A DNA stretch of 64,000 bases from Gibbula magus (lineage: Eukaryota > Mollusca > Gastropoda > Trochida > Trochidae). This document shows positions 1-10,705 of the stretch, piece after piece; position 1 is the stretch's first letter, and each line of letters begins with the position of its first letter. Under the pieces are notes generated by a model that was not told where the DNA came from, searched no databases, and saw only the letters and a list, made by a program, of their open reading frames with translations. The stretch is taken from positions 9,802,700-9,866,699 of the forward strand of contig OW388304.1 of the NCBI GenBank assembly GCA_936450465.1, written 5' to 3'. Made by a program: the position numbers and the translations under genes.

Positions 1-3000
1 TCTGTTGAAATCAAGATGTCATAAAAAAGTCTTGAGCCTTTGGATGTTTTCATTAAGTTCAACTGACATTCAGTAACATTTATGCTTCTGGTATTTATTT
101 CTGTACAAGAGTGGGTAAGAGTATGTTTACATAGGTCAGGCAAAATATATAGTAAGTAATTATAATCTAGAAATGTACCTTTGATGCCGTATCTATCTTT
201 TATAGATTCCATTGATAGTAGACCTTTTTCATCACATATATCATTAATAGTCATTATTCCTTTATTTGCCCAATCTTTTATGAAATGTGATGTGTTTTTA
301 AAATTGTGATTAAACCAAAGAGGTTGGGGTAAAATATTATCTATAATGTCAGGGTCAACATAATGTTTTTTGTGGAATACCTTCCAAGCCTTTAATACAT
401 CTTGCCAAAACGGATTTTCAATCTTTAAATAAGTATCAGAGTTTGCTCCAAAATTAAAAATTTCATCAAAAGGTATCTGACAAGGGTTATTCTTCATAGA
501 GTTTTTTAGATACAACCTTAAGGTGGATAATTTCAAAGCATCTATAAATCTAGATGTGTCAATCATTCTCAAACCCCCATCATCATATTTATTTTTCAGA
601 ACATTTCTTTTTATTTTGTTATTTTTTCCATTCCATATGAATTTAAAAAATAATTTCTCAAGTGCAGTAATAAATTCAGCAGGGGGATTAGGCAAAGTGT
701 TAAAGATATGAACTAATTTAGAAATTGCTAAAGTTTTTATCACTGTAATTTTACCAATAAGAGTTAAATTTCTTTTCCTCCATGATGATAAGAGTCTATT
801 AATTTCTTCAAGTCTCTTTCGGGTGTTTATCACCCATAAGTTACCAAGATCAGGTGTAAATTTAATACCAAGTACATCAAATTCACCCGTTAACCACTCG
901 ATTTTGAGATCTTTACATATTATGTCAATAGATTTAGCTTTTGCTCCAATCCAGATTGCCTTGGATTTATCTAAATTAATTTTCAAACCAGACATTTTGT
1001 AGAACTTATTAATTGTGTCAATAGCAGCATACAAGCTGTCTTCGGTACCATCAAGGAATAATTCTGTGTCATCAGCATATTGATCAAGTTTATATTCAGT
1101 ATCGTTAATCGTAATACCTTTGATTTTGTCATTATTTCTAATCATACAACCCAGAATCTCAGCCACAAGAAGAAAGAGATATGGAGACAATGGGTCTCCC
1201 TGTCTACAACCTCTTTCATTTGAGAAAAATTCAGAAATATGGCCATGTTGGATAACACATGAGGTAGTGTCATAAGTCAAAATATTTACCCATCTAATCA
1301 TTTCAGGTCCAAAGTCAAATTTTTGTAAGACTTCATTAATGAAATCTTTTGAAACAGAGTCAAATGCTTTTTCAAAGTCAATCAAAATTAAAAGGCCAGG
1401 AATGTTTTGTTTTTTGGTTTCAAAAATTATATCATATAAGAGCCTTGTGTTTTCACTGATGGTTCTGCCCGGAATAAAACCGGTTTGGTTAGAGTGAATT
1501 AATTCATCTAAAGTAGTCTTTAATCTATTTGCTATACATGAGCTAATAATTTTGTAAACTGCATTAAGTAATGTGATAGGCCTCCAATTCTTTAGTAATG
1601 TTCTGTCTTTGTTTGCTTTTGGTATGCAAGTGATTACACCCCTCTTCATACTTAGGGACATGTCATTTTTATTTGATACATCATTAACAAAACAATAAAT
1701 CCAAAACTTTAGATCTTTCCAAAAATTTTTTAAGAAATCTATTGGAAAACCGTCAATTCCTGGGCTTTTGTTATTTTTCATTCTATAAACATTTTTGCTG
1801 ATTTCTTCCATACTGATTTCTTTTTCAAGATTTTCTCTCAGAGTTCTGTTTAAAGTTGGGGTCTTAATATCTTTTAGACAATTTTTTACCCTATATTCGT
1901 CATGGGAAGTATATAGATTCTCATAGAAATCCTTAACCTCGCTAAGTATTGATTTACTGTCTGTAATTTCAATATTGTCTTTAATTATTAATTTATTAAT
2001 TGATTTTTTAGAAAAGTTTCTATTTTCCAAGTTACAGAAATATTTTGATGGTTTTTCTCCATCTTCATACCATTGGATTCGATTTCTGATTTGTATCCCT
2101 TTAATTTCTTCTTTCTTTATTTCTTCCAATTGATTTTTATATTTTGCTAATTCAGCGAGCATTTCCTCATTTATATTTTGAAAGTCTCTTCTAATATTAT
2201 CTTCAACTTGTTTAATTTTTTCCTCAAGTTCTATTGTAAGTTTAGTTTTGGATTTCTTTATATAAGAAGCAAAAGATATAGTCTTTCCACGAATTTTCAT
2301 CAATAAAGTTTCAAGAAATAAAGAATAAGAAATAGTAAGGTTAATATCTTCAAGGGTTTCGAAATCTTCAATCTTTTCAGATGCATATTCCTGTACAGTC
2401 TCATATAATGTATTTCTGACTAAATTTCCATATTCTGGGTTTAGTAATAAAGAATTATTGAATTTACAGTATCCTTTTCCTCTTTCTTGATTTAAAGTAT
2501 TTGAGAAGGTTAATGTTATTGTTGAATGATCACTTTTATATCCTGGTAAGATATCAGAGTCCAATGTTATATCAAATATGTCATCGGATACAATAAAGAA
2601 GTCAAGTCTAGCTTGTTGTCTTGGATTCTTTTTCCACCAGGTATATTTTCTAGATTTATCATTTAAGTGTCTCCAAATATCAATAAGGTCATAAGTTTCA
2701 ATAAATTCTAAAACAGTCTCTCTTGATTTGGGATTGTTTACATGTTTATAATTCTCTAGATCAATGGTGGGATCAAGTACAAGGTTCCAGTCACCAACTA
2801 TAACTAGTGAATCATTAGCAAATTTTGAAATATTATCAAAAAGGTCAATATAAAATTGAGGGTCATCAGAATTAGGGCCATATAGATTTGTAAGGGTCAT
2901 TCTTTTATCCTCTATTGAAATATCAATAATAATATAGTTTCCCTTTTCATCAATTATGGTTCTATGTATTATTGTGTCAATGTTATTGTTAAAGAGTATA

Positions 3001-3224
3001 GCTACTCCTCTGGAATTAGATTTAAAAGGAGCGATTATAGATTGCAAGCCCCATTCATTTCTCATAATGTTAGAAGTAGATTCATCAATGTGGATATCTT
3101 GTAAGCACATTATTGAGTATGATTTTTTTTTATATATATTCATTAGTTCTTGTCTTTTAGACTTGTTTGCAAGTCCTCTACAGTTGGCTGATAGAAGTTT
3201 TACTTTTTTTATGTGATTATTCAT
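1..3224 (-). CDS. Non-LTR retrotransposon endonuclease-reverse transcriptase (partial, off left edge)
   Basis: An uninterrupted frame of 1,074 codons runs from an ATG at 3224 to the window edge with no stop. The N-terminal third reads as an APE-type endonuclease: SANCRGL at residues 12-18, VGDWNLV near 143-149 (Asp145, Asn147), RLDFF near 206-210 and SDH at 231-233. The usual metal-binding Glu of the QETH motif is Asp43 here (LQDIH). A charged linker follows, then a reverse transcriptase with NWRPITLLN, a DFEKAFDSV block, RQGDPLSPYLF and the catalytic YADD (bases 1068-1079, residue 716 on). The pattern resembles the L1/Tx1 group. An RNase H domain was not seen. The intact frame suggests a young copy. 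The 3' end is outside the window and no ORF1 is visible upstream, so the copy may be 5'-truncated. Confidence 0.9.
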   Translation of the reverse strand, partial: MNNHIKKVKLLSANCRGLANKSKRQELMNIYKKKSYSIMCLQDIHIDESTSNIMRNEWGLQSIIAPFKSNSRGVAILFNNNIDTIIHRTIIDEKGNYIIIDISIEDKRMTLTNLYGPNSDDPQFYIDLFDNISKFANDSLVIVGDWNLVLDPTIDLENYKHVNNPKSRETVLEFIETYDLIDIWRHLNDKSRKYTWWKKNPRQQARLDFFIVSDDIFDITLDSDILPGYKSDHSTITLTFSNTLNQERGKGYCKFNNSLLLNPEYGNLVRNTLYETVQEYASEKIEDFETLEDINLTISYSLFLETLLMKIRGKTISFASYIKKSKTKLTIELEEKIKQVEDNIRRDFQNINEEMLAELAKYKNQLEEIKKEEIKGIQIRNRIQWYEDGEKPSKYFCNLENRNFSKKSINKLIIKDNIEITDSKSILSEVKDFYENLYTSHDEYRVKNCLKDIKTPTLNRTLRENLEKEISMEEISKNVYRMKNNKSPGIDGFPIDFLKNFWKDLKFWIYCFVNDVSNKNDMSLSMKRGVITCIPKANKDRTLLKNWRPITLLNAVYKIISSCIANRLKTTLDELIHSNQTGFIPGRTISENTRLLYDIIFETKKQNIPGLLILIDFEKAFDSVSKDFINEVLQKFDFGPEMIRWVNILTYDTTSCVIQHGHISEFFSNERGCRQGDPLSPYLFLLVAEILGCMIRNNDKIKGITINDTEYKLDQYADDTELFLDGTEDSLYAAIDTINKFYKMSGLKINLDKSKAIWIGAKAKSIDIICKDLKIEWLTGEFDVLGIKFTPDLGNLWVINTRKRLEEINRLLSSWRKRNLTLIGKITVIKTLAISKLVHIFNTLPNPPAEFITALEKLFFKFIWNGKNNKIKRNVLKNKYDDGGLRMIDTSRFIDALKLSTLRLYLKNSMKNNPCQIPFDEIFNFGANSDTYLKIENPFWQDVLKAWKVFHKKHYVDPDIIDNILPQPLWFNHNFKNTSHFIKDWANKGIMTINDICDEKGLLSMESIKDRYGIKGTFLDYNYLLYILPDLCKHTLTHSCTEINTRSINVTECQLNLMKTSKGSRLFYDILIST

Positions 3225-3701
3225 TGTATAATAAAAAAAAATCATGTTAAGGAGAATAGAGATCAATACACCTGTAAGATCATGGTCTGATATTGTAGTA
3301 AAACTGTCAATTCGATTAATGTAAGTTGTAATACATGGGAACATTTTTTCAACAAAAATAGAAACATAAAAGACAGGGGAAGGACGTAGAAAGAAACAAA
3401 GGAAAAGAAAAAAATAAGGGAGGGTTAAGAACACACAAATTGGTGGCATTTTCTTTACCTCCATCCCCGAAACCAGTCGTTTCAAAAAAGAAATATAGGC
3501 GAAATATGTAGATAGTTCTACGTTTCAAAACAAAATATAATTTCTAATGATTAACAGACTAATAGGCTAGAAGCGCCGAGTTGGTGAATATTGTCAGAAT
3601 GACCGGGTGTTATGGGTCAATTACATCCGAGAAATGTATCATGTTTGTAGTGTATTTATAATATAGGATTCTCGAGGCATGTAAATACATATGAATCAAT
3701 C
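3225..3701. other. Flank upstream of the LINE ORF
   Basis: No gene seen. The part next to the LINE start may be its short 5' leader on the minus strand. A purine-rich stretch lies around 3360-3425. No target-site duplication can be judged because the other end of the LINE is outside the window. Confidence 0.4.
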
Positions 3702-4300
3702 ATACAATCAGCTCAAACCATTGGAAGTTAACTGTAGTTGCAGTCTATTGATTGAAACCCTTCAAAGCAGTGGATAAAACAAGAAGATTAATATTTGTAA
3801 AACATACACAGGTTCTGCTAATAGATTATTTGTGGCTTCTGTATTCTTGGATGAACATAATTATTTATCTATTTCTACCTTGATACAATCAGTTCAGCAC
3901 GTTGGGTGATTATCACATAGGGAATCCGTGTGCTAAGTCAGTGTAAAGTGTAGTTGCAGTTTATTGATCAAAACTGGTCAAAAAGTAGGACAGAAGAATA
4001 TGAACATTTGCAAAACATACACAGCATTCTCAAATGGCTTGTATATTCTTCTTGGATGCACAGAATTGTTTTATCTATTTCTGCTTCTTTGACTGATATT
4101 ATAAGTTCAGTATGGATGGTTGATTAATCCTTCTGTACCTTTCTGCTAGAGCTTTCTAAACTGTAGATGCAGTTTATTGGTCAGAACTGATCAAAACATT
4201 CGATGACATAAGAATATAAACATTTTTAAAACATACACAGCTTAGATGGTTAAATGTCTCGTATATTCTTCTTGGAAGCACAAAATTCTTTATTAAACCC
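3702..4300. repeat. ~215-bp satellite units (copy A, first block)
   Basis: About three diverged units share 'ctgtagttgcagt', 'ttgatcaaaactggtcaaaa', 'aaaacatacacag' and 'tcttcttggatgcac', spaced about 211-221 bases. Matching blocks lie at 9739-10330, 5160-5960, 11060-11865 and 14584-16400. On the minus strand many units contain a short readable stretch SVKEVE or a variant, but frames drift between units. Confidence 0.8.
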
Positions 4301-4314
4301 CAGCTATGAAGTAG

Positions 4315-4665
4315 TCAGAGGTATATTATATAGTGATCAGCGTGTCCGTCCGTCACACTTGTTGTTCCATTCTTTACTCAGGAACTAATTGTTAAAATGC
4401 TTTAAAACCCAATACACATTATCATTAAGATGTGTTCCTCTGCCTTTTGTATGTATCATGCCCTCATTTCTGTAATTTATGGGAATTTCTCAGTTTTTTT
4501 ACTTTGCCATTCACAGTTTTGTTCCACGAAAATCTCAGACACAAAACTTGATACACATAATCACTATGATGTGTACATCTGCTCTTTATATGTTCATAAT
4601 ACTGCTGCAAAGGACTTAACATTGATGTCCTTTTGCTATTTTGAAGCTTTTTTCTTTGACCAATT
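4315..4665. repeat. CCGTCCG-type element fragment (copy A)
   Basis: The stretch starts with 'gaggtatattatatagtgatc' followed by tccgtccgtc, then two diverged internal units that share 'acacataatcactatgatgtg'-like text. This matches the general plan of the larger elements at 8388-9520 and 54497-55602. A near-identical copy is at 10355-10705. The plus-strand reading frame across it is probably fortuitous. Confidence 0.5.
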
Positions 4666-4669
4666 TTAA

Positions 4670-5130
4670 AAGCGGGAGTATATGAGTGAGTTGTGGTGAC
4701 CAATTCCCTCACATTCTGGTGACCATCACATGGGAAACCCGTCTGGTCAAAACACCACCACAAAGGGGGGTAACTGAGAGTGTTGTGACGCACTGTTCCA
4801 TGGAGAGGTCTATATGAGTGAGTTGTGGTGACCAATTCCCTCACATTCTGGTGACCATCACATGGGAAACCTGTCTGGTCAAAACACCACCACAAAGGGG
4901 GGTAACTGAGAGTGTCGTGAAGCACTGTTCCATGGAGAGGTCTATATGAGTGAGTTGTGGTGACCAATTCCCTCACATTCTGGTGACCATCACATGGGAA
5001 ACCTGTCTGGTCAAAACACCACCACAAAGGGGGGTAACTGAGAGCGTCGTGACGCACTGCTCCATGGAGAGGTCTATATGAGTGAGTTGTGGTCACCAAT
5101 TCCCTCACATTCTGGTGACCATCACATGGG
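4670..5130 (-). repeat. 132-bp minisatellite, open as a 44-residue protein repeat (copy A)
   Basis: Units start at 4679, 4811, 4943 and 5075, exactly 132 bases apart. Because 132 is a multiple of three, the minus strand stays open from about 5150 to 4464 (228 codons). The repeat contains GFPCDGHQNVREL and LSYPPLWWCFDQT. Part of the unit ('catgggaaacc' and 'tggtcaaaac') is shared with the ~215-bp satellite, so it probably arose from it. Copy B at 10705-11040 has one unit fewer and one unit shorter by a codon. Whether any protein is made is unknown; no promoter or splice context stands out. Confidence 0.75.
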
Positions 5131-5159
5131 AAACCTGTGAGCAATGTCAATGCTCATAA

Positions 5160-5960
5160 CTGGTCACACGTTGGTTTTCAAAAGCATATTCACATTTTTA
5201 AAACATACACAGCTGACACGATTAAATCGCCAGTTGGTCTCGCTGAATACACACAATTCTTTATCTGATTCCACTTCTTTGACTAATACAATCATTTCAG
5301 CACATTGGGTGATTATCCTGGGTATCCTGTTAGGAATGGTTAACTGTAGTTGGTAAAATAAATGTTTATCTATTTCTTCTTCTTTGACTGATATAAGTTC
5401 AGTACAGTTGGATGATGAATCCTTCTGAATCTCTCTACAAGAGCTTTCTGTACTGTTACGTGTAGTTGCAGTTTGTTGATCAAAACTGGTAAAAATAATG
5501 GTGTATATATTTCTTCTTTGACTGATATTAGTTCAGCACAGTTGAATGGTTAATCCTTCTGAATCTCTCTGCAAGAGCTTTCTGAACTGTAGTTGCAGTT
5601 TGTTGATCAAAACGTTTCACGAATAAAAGCATTTTTGAAAACAGACACAGCCTACTTGCTTAAATGGATTCAATATTCCTCTTGGATGTTCTTTTAATAC
5701 TGTTTCCACTTATTTGACTGATACAATCAGTTCAGCACAGCTGGGCAATTAATGCAAGGAAAATCTGTCTGAAACGTTCAATCGTAAACTGTAGTTGCAG
5801 TTTCCTGATCAAAACTGTTCAAAACATTTGATAACACAAGAATAAAAACATTTGTAAATCATTCAAATCTTACTTGAATGCAAAAAATTCTTCTTCAGTT
5901 ATTACTTCTTTGACTGATACAATTGGTTCAGCACTTTAGGTGATGGGAAACCGTGCGCTA
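5160..5960. repeat. ~215-bp satellite units (copy A, second block)
   Basis: Further diverged units of the satellite at 3702-4300, again with 'gtagttgcagttt', 'gatcaaaac' and 'tctttgactgat'. Near-identical copy at 11060-11865. Confidence 0.75.
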
Positions 5961-6330
5961 TTTCAAGGATACTCATCAACCACCACTGCTGGGAAATCAC
6001 TTCGCATTGATGGTATGGAACGCTGGGAGACGAGGTAGCGCTTGTAACAGTTCAAGCTTGTCATGTAGGCTGTATACGTGCCATGTCCAACAGAGGCTGT
6101 CCATAGCTATCTTAGTGGTGAAGTTAAGTCCACATGACCTCCTGGTAGCTTGGGTATGGTGTTGGCTGGTTGTCTTCGCTTGGAGATAGACTTCGTAACT
6201 TTGTCATTTGTGAAATTAAGGTGGCCTTCCTCCCGGTGTGTCAGTGATGTAGGTACTTCCAATAATGGCTGCATAGGTTCTTCACCCACTAGCGGCGTTA
6301 AACAATTACTCACTCACTCACTCACAGGGA
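5961..6330 (+). repeat. SINE-like block with actc tail (copy A)
   Basis: Unique-looking sequence ends in 'agcggcgttaaacaatt' and then (actc)n at about 6311-6326. The same tail type occurs at 16960-17070 and 21640-21907. The three short overlapping reading frames here on both strands have no family features. Confidence 0.5.
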
Positions 6331-6379
6331 TGTATCAGGTAGTACCATGCAAGCACCTATTAGTTTTGGAAGTTTTTTT

Positions 6380-6900
6380 ATGCCCTGGCATTTAATGCGG
6401 GGGATATAGTCTTTGGCTCTGTCCGTCCATCCGTGATCACATCGTTCCCGGAGCAATACTCAAAAACTACTTGGCCAATCTTCACCAAATTTGGTATACA
6501 GCCTCCCCATATAATGTAGATGTGCCTTTTGGGGGTTTAAGCTTTAAAAAAAAAAATTTTTAAATTCCATGGTAACAATTTGAACTTTGTATATTTGAAG
6601 GGTAGGGTTTGTTTCCGGAGCAGATCTCTAAAACTATTTGACCATACCTCACCAAATTTGGTTTACTGCTTCCTCATATCATGTAGATGTGCCTTTTGGG
6701 GGTGTGAACATTTTTAACGTTATTTTTTTCTGTTTCCATGGCAACATTATGTACATTTATCTTTTACAAAAGTAATAAGTTGAAGTAAATTGGAGGAAGG
6801 AGAATACATCTGTTTTTATGAGCAAAAATACTTCTAGTTTAATTATACTCACCCAAACTGATTATTCAACTTAAGTGGGCCCGTGAGGATAAGCCATCTC
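6380..6900 (+). repeat. CCGTCCG-type element with internal diverged units (copy A)
   Basis: Starts near 'gcgggggatatag' followed by 'ctgtccgtccatccg', then two units with 'ccaaatttggt' and 'gtagatgtgccttttggggg', spaced about 190 bases. Near-identical in copy B (12285-12805). A diverged copy is at 37040-37400 and a reversed one at 56900-57115. Confidence 0.7.
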
Positions 6901-7239
6901 TCCTGATGGATCTTGTTTCTTTTTCAGTGCCTATTGTTTTCTGTTTCCTGCTTTTCTCTTTTTCCCTCTTGTAGTACTTTTCTTTTTTTTTAAAGATTTT
7001 TATTACAGTAGTAAAGGCCTCCAGCCCATGTTTCATTGACATAGAACTAAATGCAGCTCATATCAACAGGTTTATGTAATTTTTAAGTATACAAACTTTT
7101 ATCTGAAGATGTTTTTTCCACTACTGACAGTACACTACAGTTCAGAGTTGCTTCAGTAACAACCAAGTTTTCAGCCGCCATTTCGCTGAGCACTTTCTCA
7201 GCTTCAGTAGGCAGGAAAACATCATTTGGGCTAAGATCA

Positions 7240-8045
7240 AGACTCAAGTGGGTCGCTACTGGTTGTAGGGTGGCTACTGGCTGAAGGGTGGCTAATGGTT
7301 CAAGGGTGGCTACTGGTTCAAGGGTGGCTACTGGTTCAAGGGTGGCTAATGGTTCAAGGCTGGCTTATGGTTCAAGGCTGGCTACTGGTTCAAGGGTGGC
7401 TACTGGTTGTAGGGTTGCTACTGGTTGAAGGGTGGCTAATGGTTCAAGGGTGGCTACTGGTTGAAGGGTGGCTACTGGCTGAAGGATGGCTAATGGTTCA
7501 AGGCTGGCTAATGGCTCAAGGCTGGCTACTGGTTGAAGGATGGCTAATGGTTCAAGGGTGGCTACTGGTTCAAGGGTGGCTACTGGTTCAAGGGTAGCTA
7601 CTGGCTGAAGGGTGGCTAATGGTTCAAGGCTGGCTTATGGTTTAAGGCTGGCTACTGGTTCAAGGGTGGCTACTGGTTGTAGGGTTGCTACTGGTTGAAG
7701 GGTGGCTAATGGTTCAAGGGTGGCTACTGGTTGAAGGGTGGCTACTGGCTGAAGGATGGCTAATGGTTCAAGGCTGGCTAATGGCTCAAGGCTGGCTACT
7801 GGTTGAAGGATGGCTACTGGTTCAAGGGTGGCTTCTGGTTCAAGGGTGGCTACTGGCTGAAGGGTGGCTAATGGTTCAAGGTAGGCTACTGGTTGAAGGA
7901 TGGCTAATGGTTCAAGGGTGGCTACTGGTTCAAGAATGACTAATGGTTCAAGGGTGGCTAATGGTTCAAGGCTCGCTTATGGTTCAAGGGTGGCTACTGG
8001 TTCAAGGGTGGCTACTGGTTCAAGGGTGGCTACTGGTTCAAGAGT
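7240..8045. repeat. 18-bp minisatellite (copy A), the tail of the GTF2I-like fragment
   Basis: About 44 units of an 18-base motif built on 'ggttcaagggtggctact', with a/t variants. On the minus strand it reads as six-residue repeats LEPVAT, LEPLAT, LQPVAT. On the plus strand it is open by chance as VQGWLL. In copy A the minus frame is broken by TAA codons, for example near 7978. Array structure differs strongly between copies A and B although the flanks are nearly identical, so the array turns over faster than its surroundings. Confidence 0.85.
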
Positions 8046-8387
8046 GACATGTTGCTGCGGTTGCTCAACAGTTTTAAAAGTGTTGTTTCCATCATCTCTT
8101 TCATTGTTTGCGTTTTTATTTGAGTCTTCTTTCTTTCCTCCATCAGTCTACTTGAGCTGTATCTGTGCAGCTCCTGCAAGAATTGCCTTCGTGGAAGCCA
8201 GCCCATACCCAGAGGGCTTCTTCAGTTCCATTCCTTCAGGGAGGCCCTCAACTACATTGTTGTTCTTGTAAGACAACTAAGACTTTTGTCCATGAACCTC
8301 TCTAAATTTCTGATTGAACAGCTCTTGAAGCTGTCTCCTTAGTTCTTCCCTCATTTTTTCATTCTTCTTAGTGGGAGCTTCATTTTT
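8046..8387 (-). pseudogene. GTF2I-repeat-like gene fragment, copy A (broken)
   Basis: On the minus strand a continuous text reads KNEAPTKKNEKMREELRR, then QLQELFNQKFREVHGQKS, a TAG at 8274-8276, then LSYKNNNVVEGLPEG and MELKKPSGYGLAST. The LFNQKF and VEGLPEG(x)nKPS blocks resemble the GTF2I (TFII-I) repeat, but the spacing between them is about half the usual, so this is a tentative match. A second TAG replaces the Lys codon found at the same place in copy B. The upstream part is separated from it by the element at 8388-9520 and resumes at 9521. The TAG after GQKS lies in 'aagtcttag', so it could instead mark a splice acceptor. Confidence 0.5.
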
Positions 8388-9520
8388 ATACCCCCGACCA
8401 ACGGTTGGGGGTATATAGTTATACCAACGATTCCGTCCGTCCGTCCGTCTGTCCTTCCTTCCGTCCGTCCGTCCTTCCGTCCGAAGACAATTTTTGTCCG
8501 ATCGATTACAGAAAAACTATTCGTCTCATCCTTTTTAAATTTGGTACATGTCTTCTTCACTACTAGGAGAGGTGCAGTGCGAAGTTTAAACCGAATTGGT
8601 GAATTTTTGAATTTTTGGCGATTTTTTGTATTTTTTAACTTAGTCAAATTCTGAGCATTTTTTGTCCGATCGATTACAAAAAAACTATTCATCTCATCCT
8701 TTTCAAATTTGGTACATGTCTTCTTCACCACTAGGAATGGTGCAGTGCGAAGTTTAAACCGAATTGGTGAATTTTTGAATTTTTGGCAAATTTTTGTATT
8801 TTTTAACTTAGTCAAATTCGGAGCATTTTTTGTCCGACCGATTACAGAAAAACTATTCATCTCATCCTTTTCAAATTTGGCACATGTCTCCTTCACCACT
8901 AGGAGAGGTGCATTGCAAAATGTAACACGATTTGGTGAATTTTTGAATTTTTGGCAATTTTTTATATTCTTTTACTTTATCATAGCTAGAATGACTGAAG
9001 CTACTTCTGTATTGTGATTTGTTGACTTCATCATTTTCTTTTTCATGTAACTTTCATCAAAAGCTACTTCTGTGTTCTCGTTGATTTTACTTTTTATATT
9101 TCCACTGGTTATATTTTGGGAAAAGTTAAATTTTCTTTCCTTTCAGCCATCAACTGCTGTATATCTCTCACTGTGCCTTCAGGGGTGTGCTTCCATGTAC
9201 CTGTTGTTTAAAGTCACTCGAATGAATCATTATGATGGATTAATTTCCAAAATAAAGTTGAAATCAGTGGTAATAGCAGTAGTGTATTATATTACCAATA
9301 CCTTTTCAAGTTACGTTTATTCCTTTTTTGACTTAAACCACCTTTTTCACATGAAGATCGAGACTTGTCCTACCATTTCACAAACAGTTTAATCTTAGCA
9401 ATTACATTTCAAAGCTTATCAATCCTTAGGTGTGCAGACACCTCTCTCTTTAAGTAAAATAAAAATGTCAAACTTAAACAGTCGGGGGTATTAGTGAGCC
9501 ACGCTCACTTTTTTGCTTGT
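8388..9520 (+). mobile_element. Hairpin-ended element with 168-bp internal units, inserted in copy A
   Basis: Absent from the matching place in copy B (after 'gcttcattttt' near 14365), which gives the exact empty site. It begins 'atacccccgaccaacggt' with the inverted 'gttgggggtat', then tandem ccgtccgtccg, then three units 168 bases apart (gtccgat at 8496, 8664, 8832), each with 'aaatttggtacatg' and 'gtgaatttttgaattttt'. It ends 'gggggtattagtgagccacgctcac' and a T run. The target is T-rich. The plan resembles non-autonomous Helitron-like elements with central tandem repeats known from bivalves; no transposase is encoded. Reading frames inside (8351-8899, 8709-9017, 9072-9392) come from the repeat. 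Confidence 0.75.
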
Positions 9521-9738
9521 TGTGCAATGAAGTTGAGAAGTCTGTTGTTATCTTTTCTTGACAAAACATGTCTCGAGCCCCTTCTGGTACCTTACAGGTT
9601 TAACTCATCTGACCCAGGGATTAACACAGCTGAAAACCCATGGCATCCAAGGGCTTTTAAACTTGGGTAACTTGTCTGTTTTAAGTTTTTTTCTAATTTT
9701 CTCCTTACAGGATTAAAGGGCTTTTATATTCTTCTTTG
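9521..9738 (-). pseudogene. Upstream part of the GTF2I-like fragment, copy A
   Basis: This continues the copy A fragment beyond the inserted element. It is the equivalent of 14365-14577 in copy B, with a few base changes and a 2-base deletion ('cttgacaaaac' against 'cttgagacaaaac') that shifts the frame. It reaches the junction with copy B. Confidence 0.5.
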
Positions 9739-10354
9739 ATACAATCAGCTCAAACCATTGGAAGTTAACTGTAGTTGCAGTCTATTGATTGAAACCCTTC
9801 AAAGCAGTGGATAAAACAAGAATATTAATATTTGTAAAACATACACAGGTTCTGCTAATAGATTATTTGTGGCTTCTGTATTCTTGGATGAACATGATAC
9901 TTTATCTATTTCTACCTCTTTGATACAATCAGTTCAGCACGTTGGGTGATTATCACATTGGGAATCCGTGTGCTAATTCAGTGTAAAGTGTAGTTGCAGT
10001 TTATTGATCAAAACTGGTCAAAAAGTATGAAAGAAGAATATGAACATTTGCAAAACATACACAGCATTCTTAAATGGCTTGTATATTCTTCTTGGATGCA
10101 CAGAATTGTTTTATCTATTTCTGCTTCTTTGACTGATATTATAAGTTCAGTATGGATGGTTGATTAATCCTTCTGTACCTTTCTGCTAGAGCTTTCTAAA
10201 CTGTAGATGCAGTTTATTGGTCAGAACTGATCAAAACATTCGATGACATAAGAATATAAACATTTTTAAAACATACACAGCTTAGATGGTTAAATGTCTC
10301 GTATATTCTTCTTGGAAGCACACAATTCTTTATTAAACCCCAGCTATGAAGTAG

Positions 10355-10705
10355 TCAGAGGTATATTATATAGTGATCAGCGTGTCCGTCCGTCACACTT
10401 GTTGTTCCACTCTTTACTCAGGAACTAATTGTTAAAATGCTTTAAAACCCAATACACATTATCATTAAGATGTGTTCCTCTGCCTTTTGTATGTATCATG
10501 CCCTCATTTCTGTAATTTATGGGAATTTCTCAGTTTTTTTACTTTGCCATTCACAGTTTTGTTCCACGAAAATCTCAGACACAAAACTTGATACACATAA
10601 TCACTATGATGTGTACATCTGCTCTTTGTATGTTCATAATACTGCTGCAAAGGACTTAACATTGATGTCCTTTTGCTATTTTGAAGCTTTTTTCTTTGAC
10701 CAATT
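10355..10705. repeat. CCGTCCG-type element fragment (copy B)
   Basis: Near-identical to 4315-4665. Confidence 0.5.

Larger units (their letters stand above)
3702..9738. repeat. Tandem segmental duplication, copy A
   Basis: Copy A is nearly identical to 9739-14583. Long stretches align with only scattered single-base differences (for example 4430-4669 against 10470-10709, and 5144-6390 against 11049-12300). Its extra length comes from one more 132-bp minisatellite unit and a 1.13-kb insertion at 8388-9520. Order inside: ~215-bp satellite units, CCGTCCG element, 132-bp array, more satellite units, SINE-like block, CCGTCCG element, 18-bp minisatellite, GTF2I-like fragment. Confidence 0.9.

Noticed and set aside
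4430..4669. Plus-strand 79-codon frame, identical in both duplicate copies
   Set aside because: Identity comes from the recent duplication; the sequence is a CCGTCCG-type repeat and has no coding marks.
4670..5130. Possible CRISPR array from regular repeats
   Set aside because: Repeats are contiguous without unique spacers, and the genome is eukaryotic.
7295..7939. Long plus-strand frames of VQGWLL repeats
   Set aside because: The 18-bp unit lacks stops on the plus strand too; the protein-like text upstream (Lys-rich linker, VEGLPEG) is only on the minus strand.
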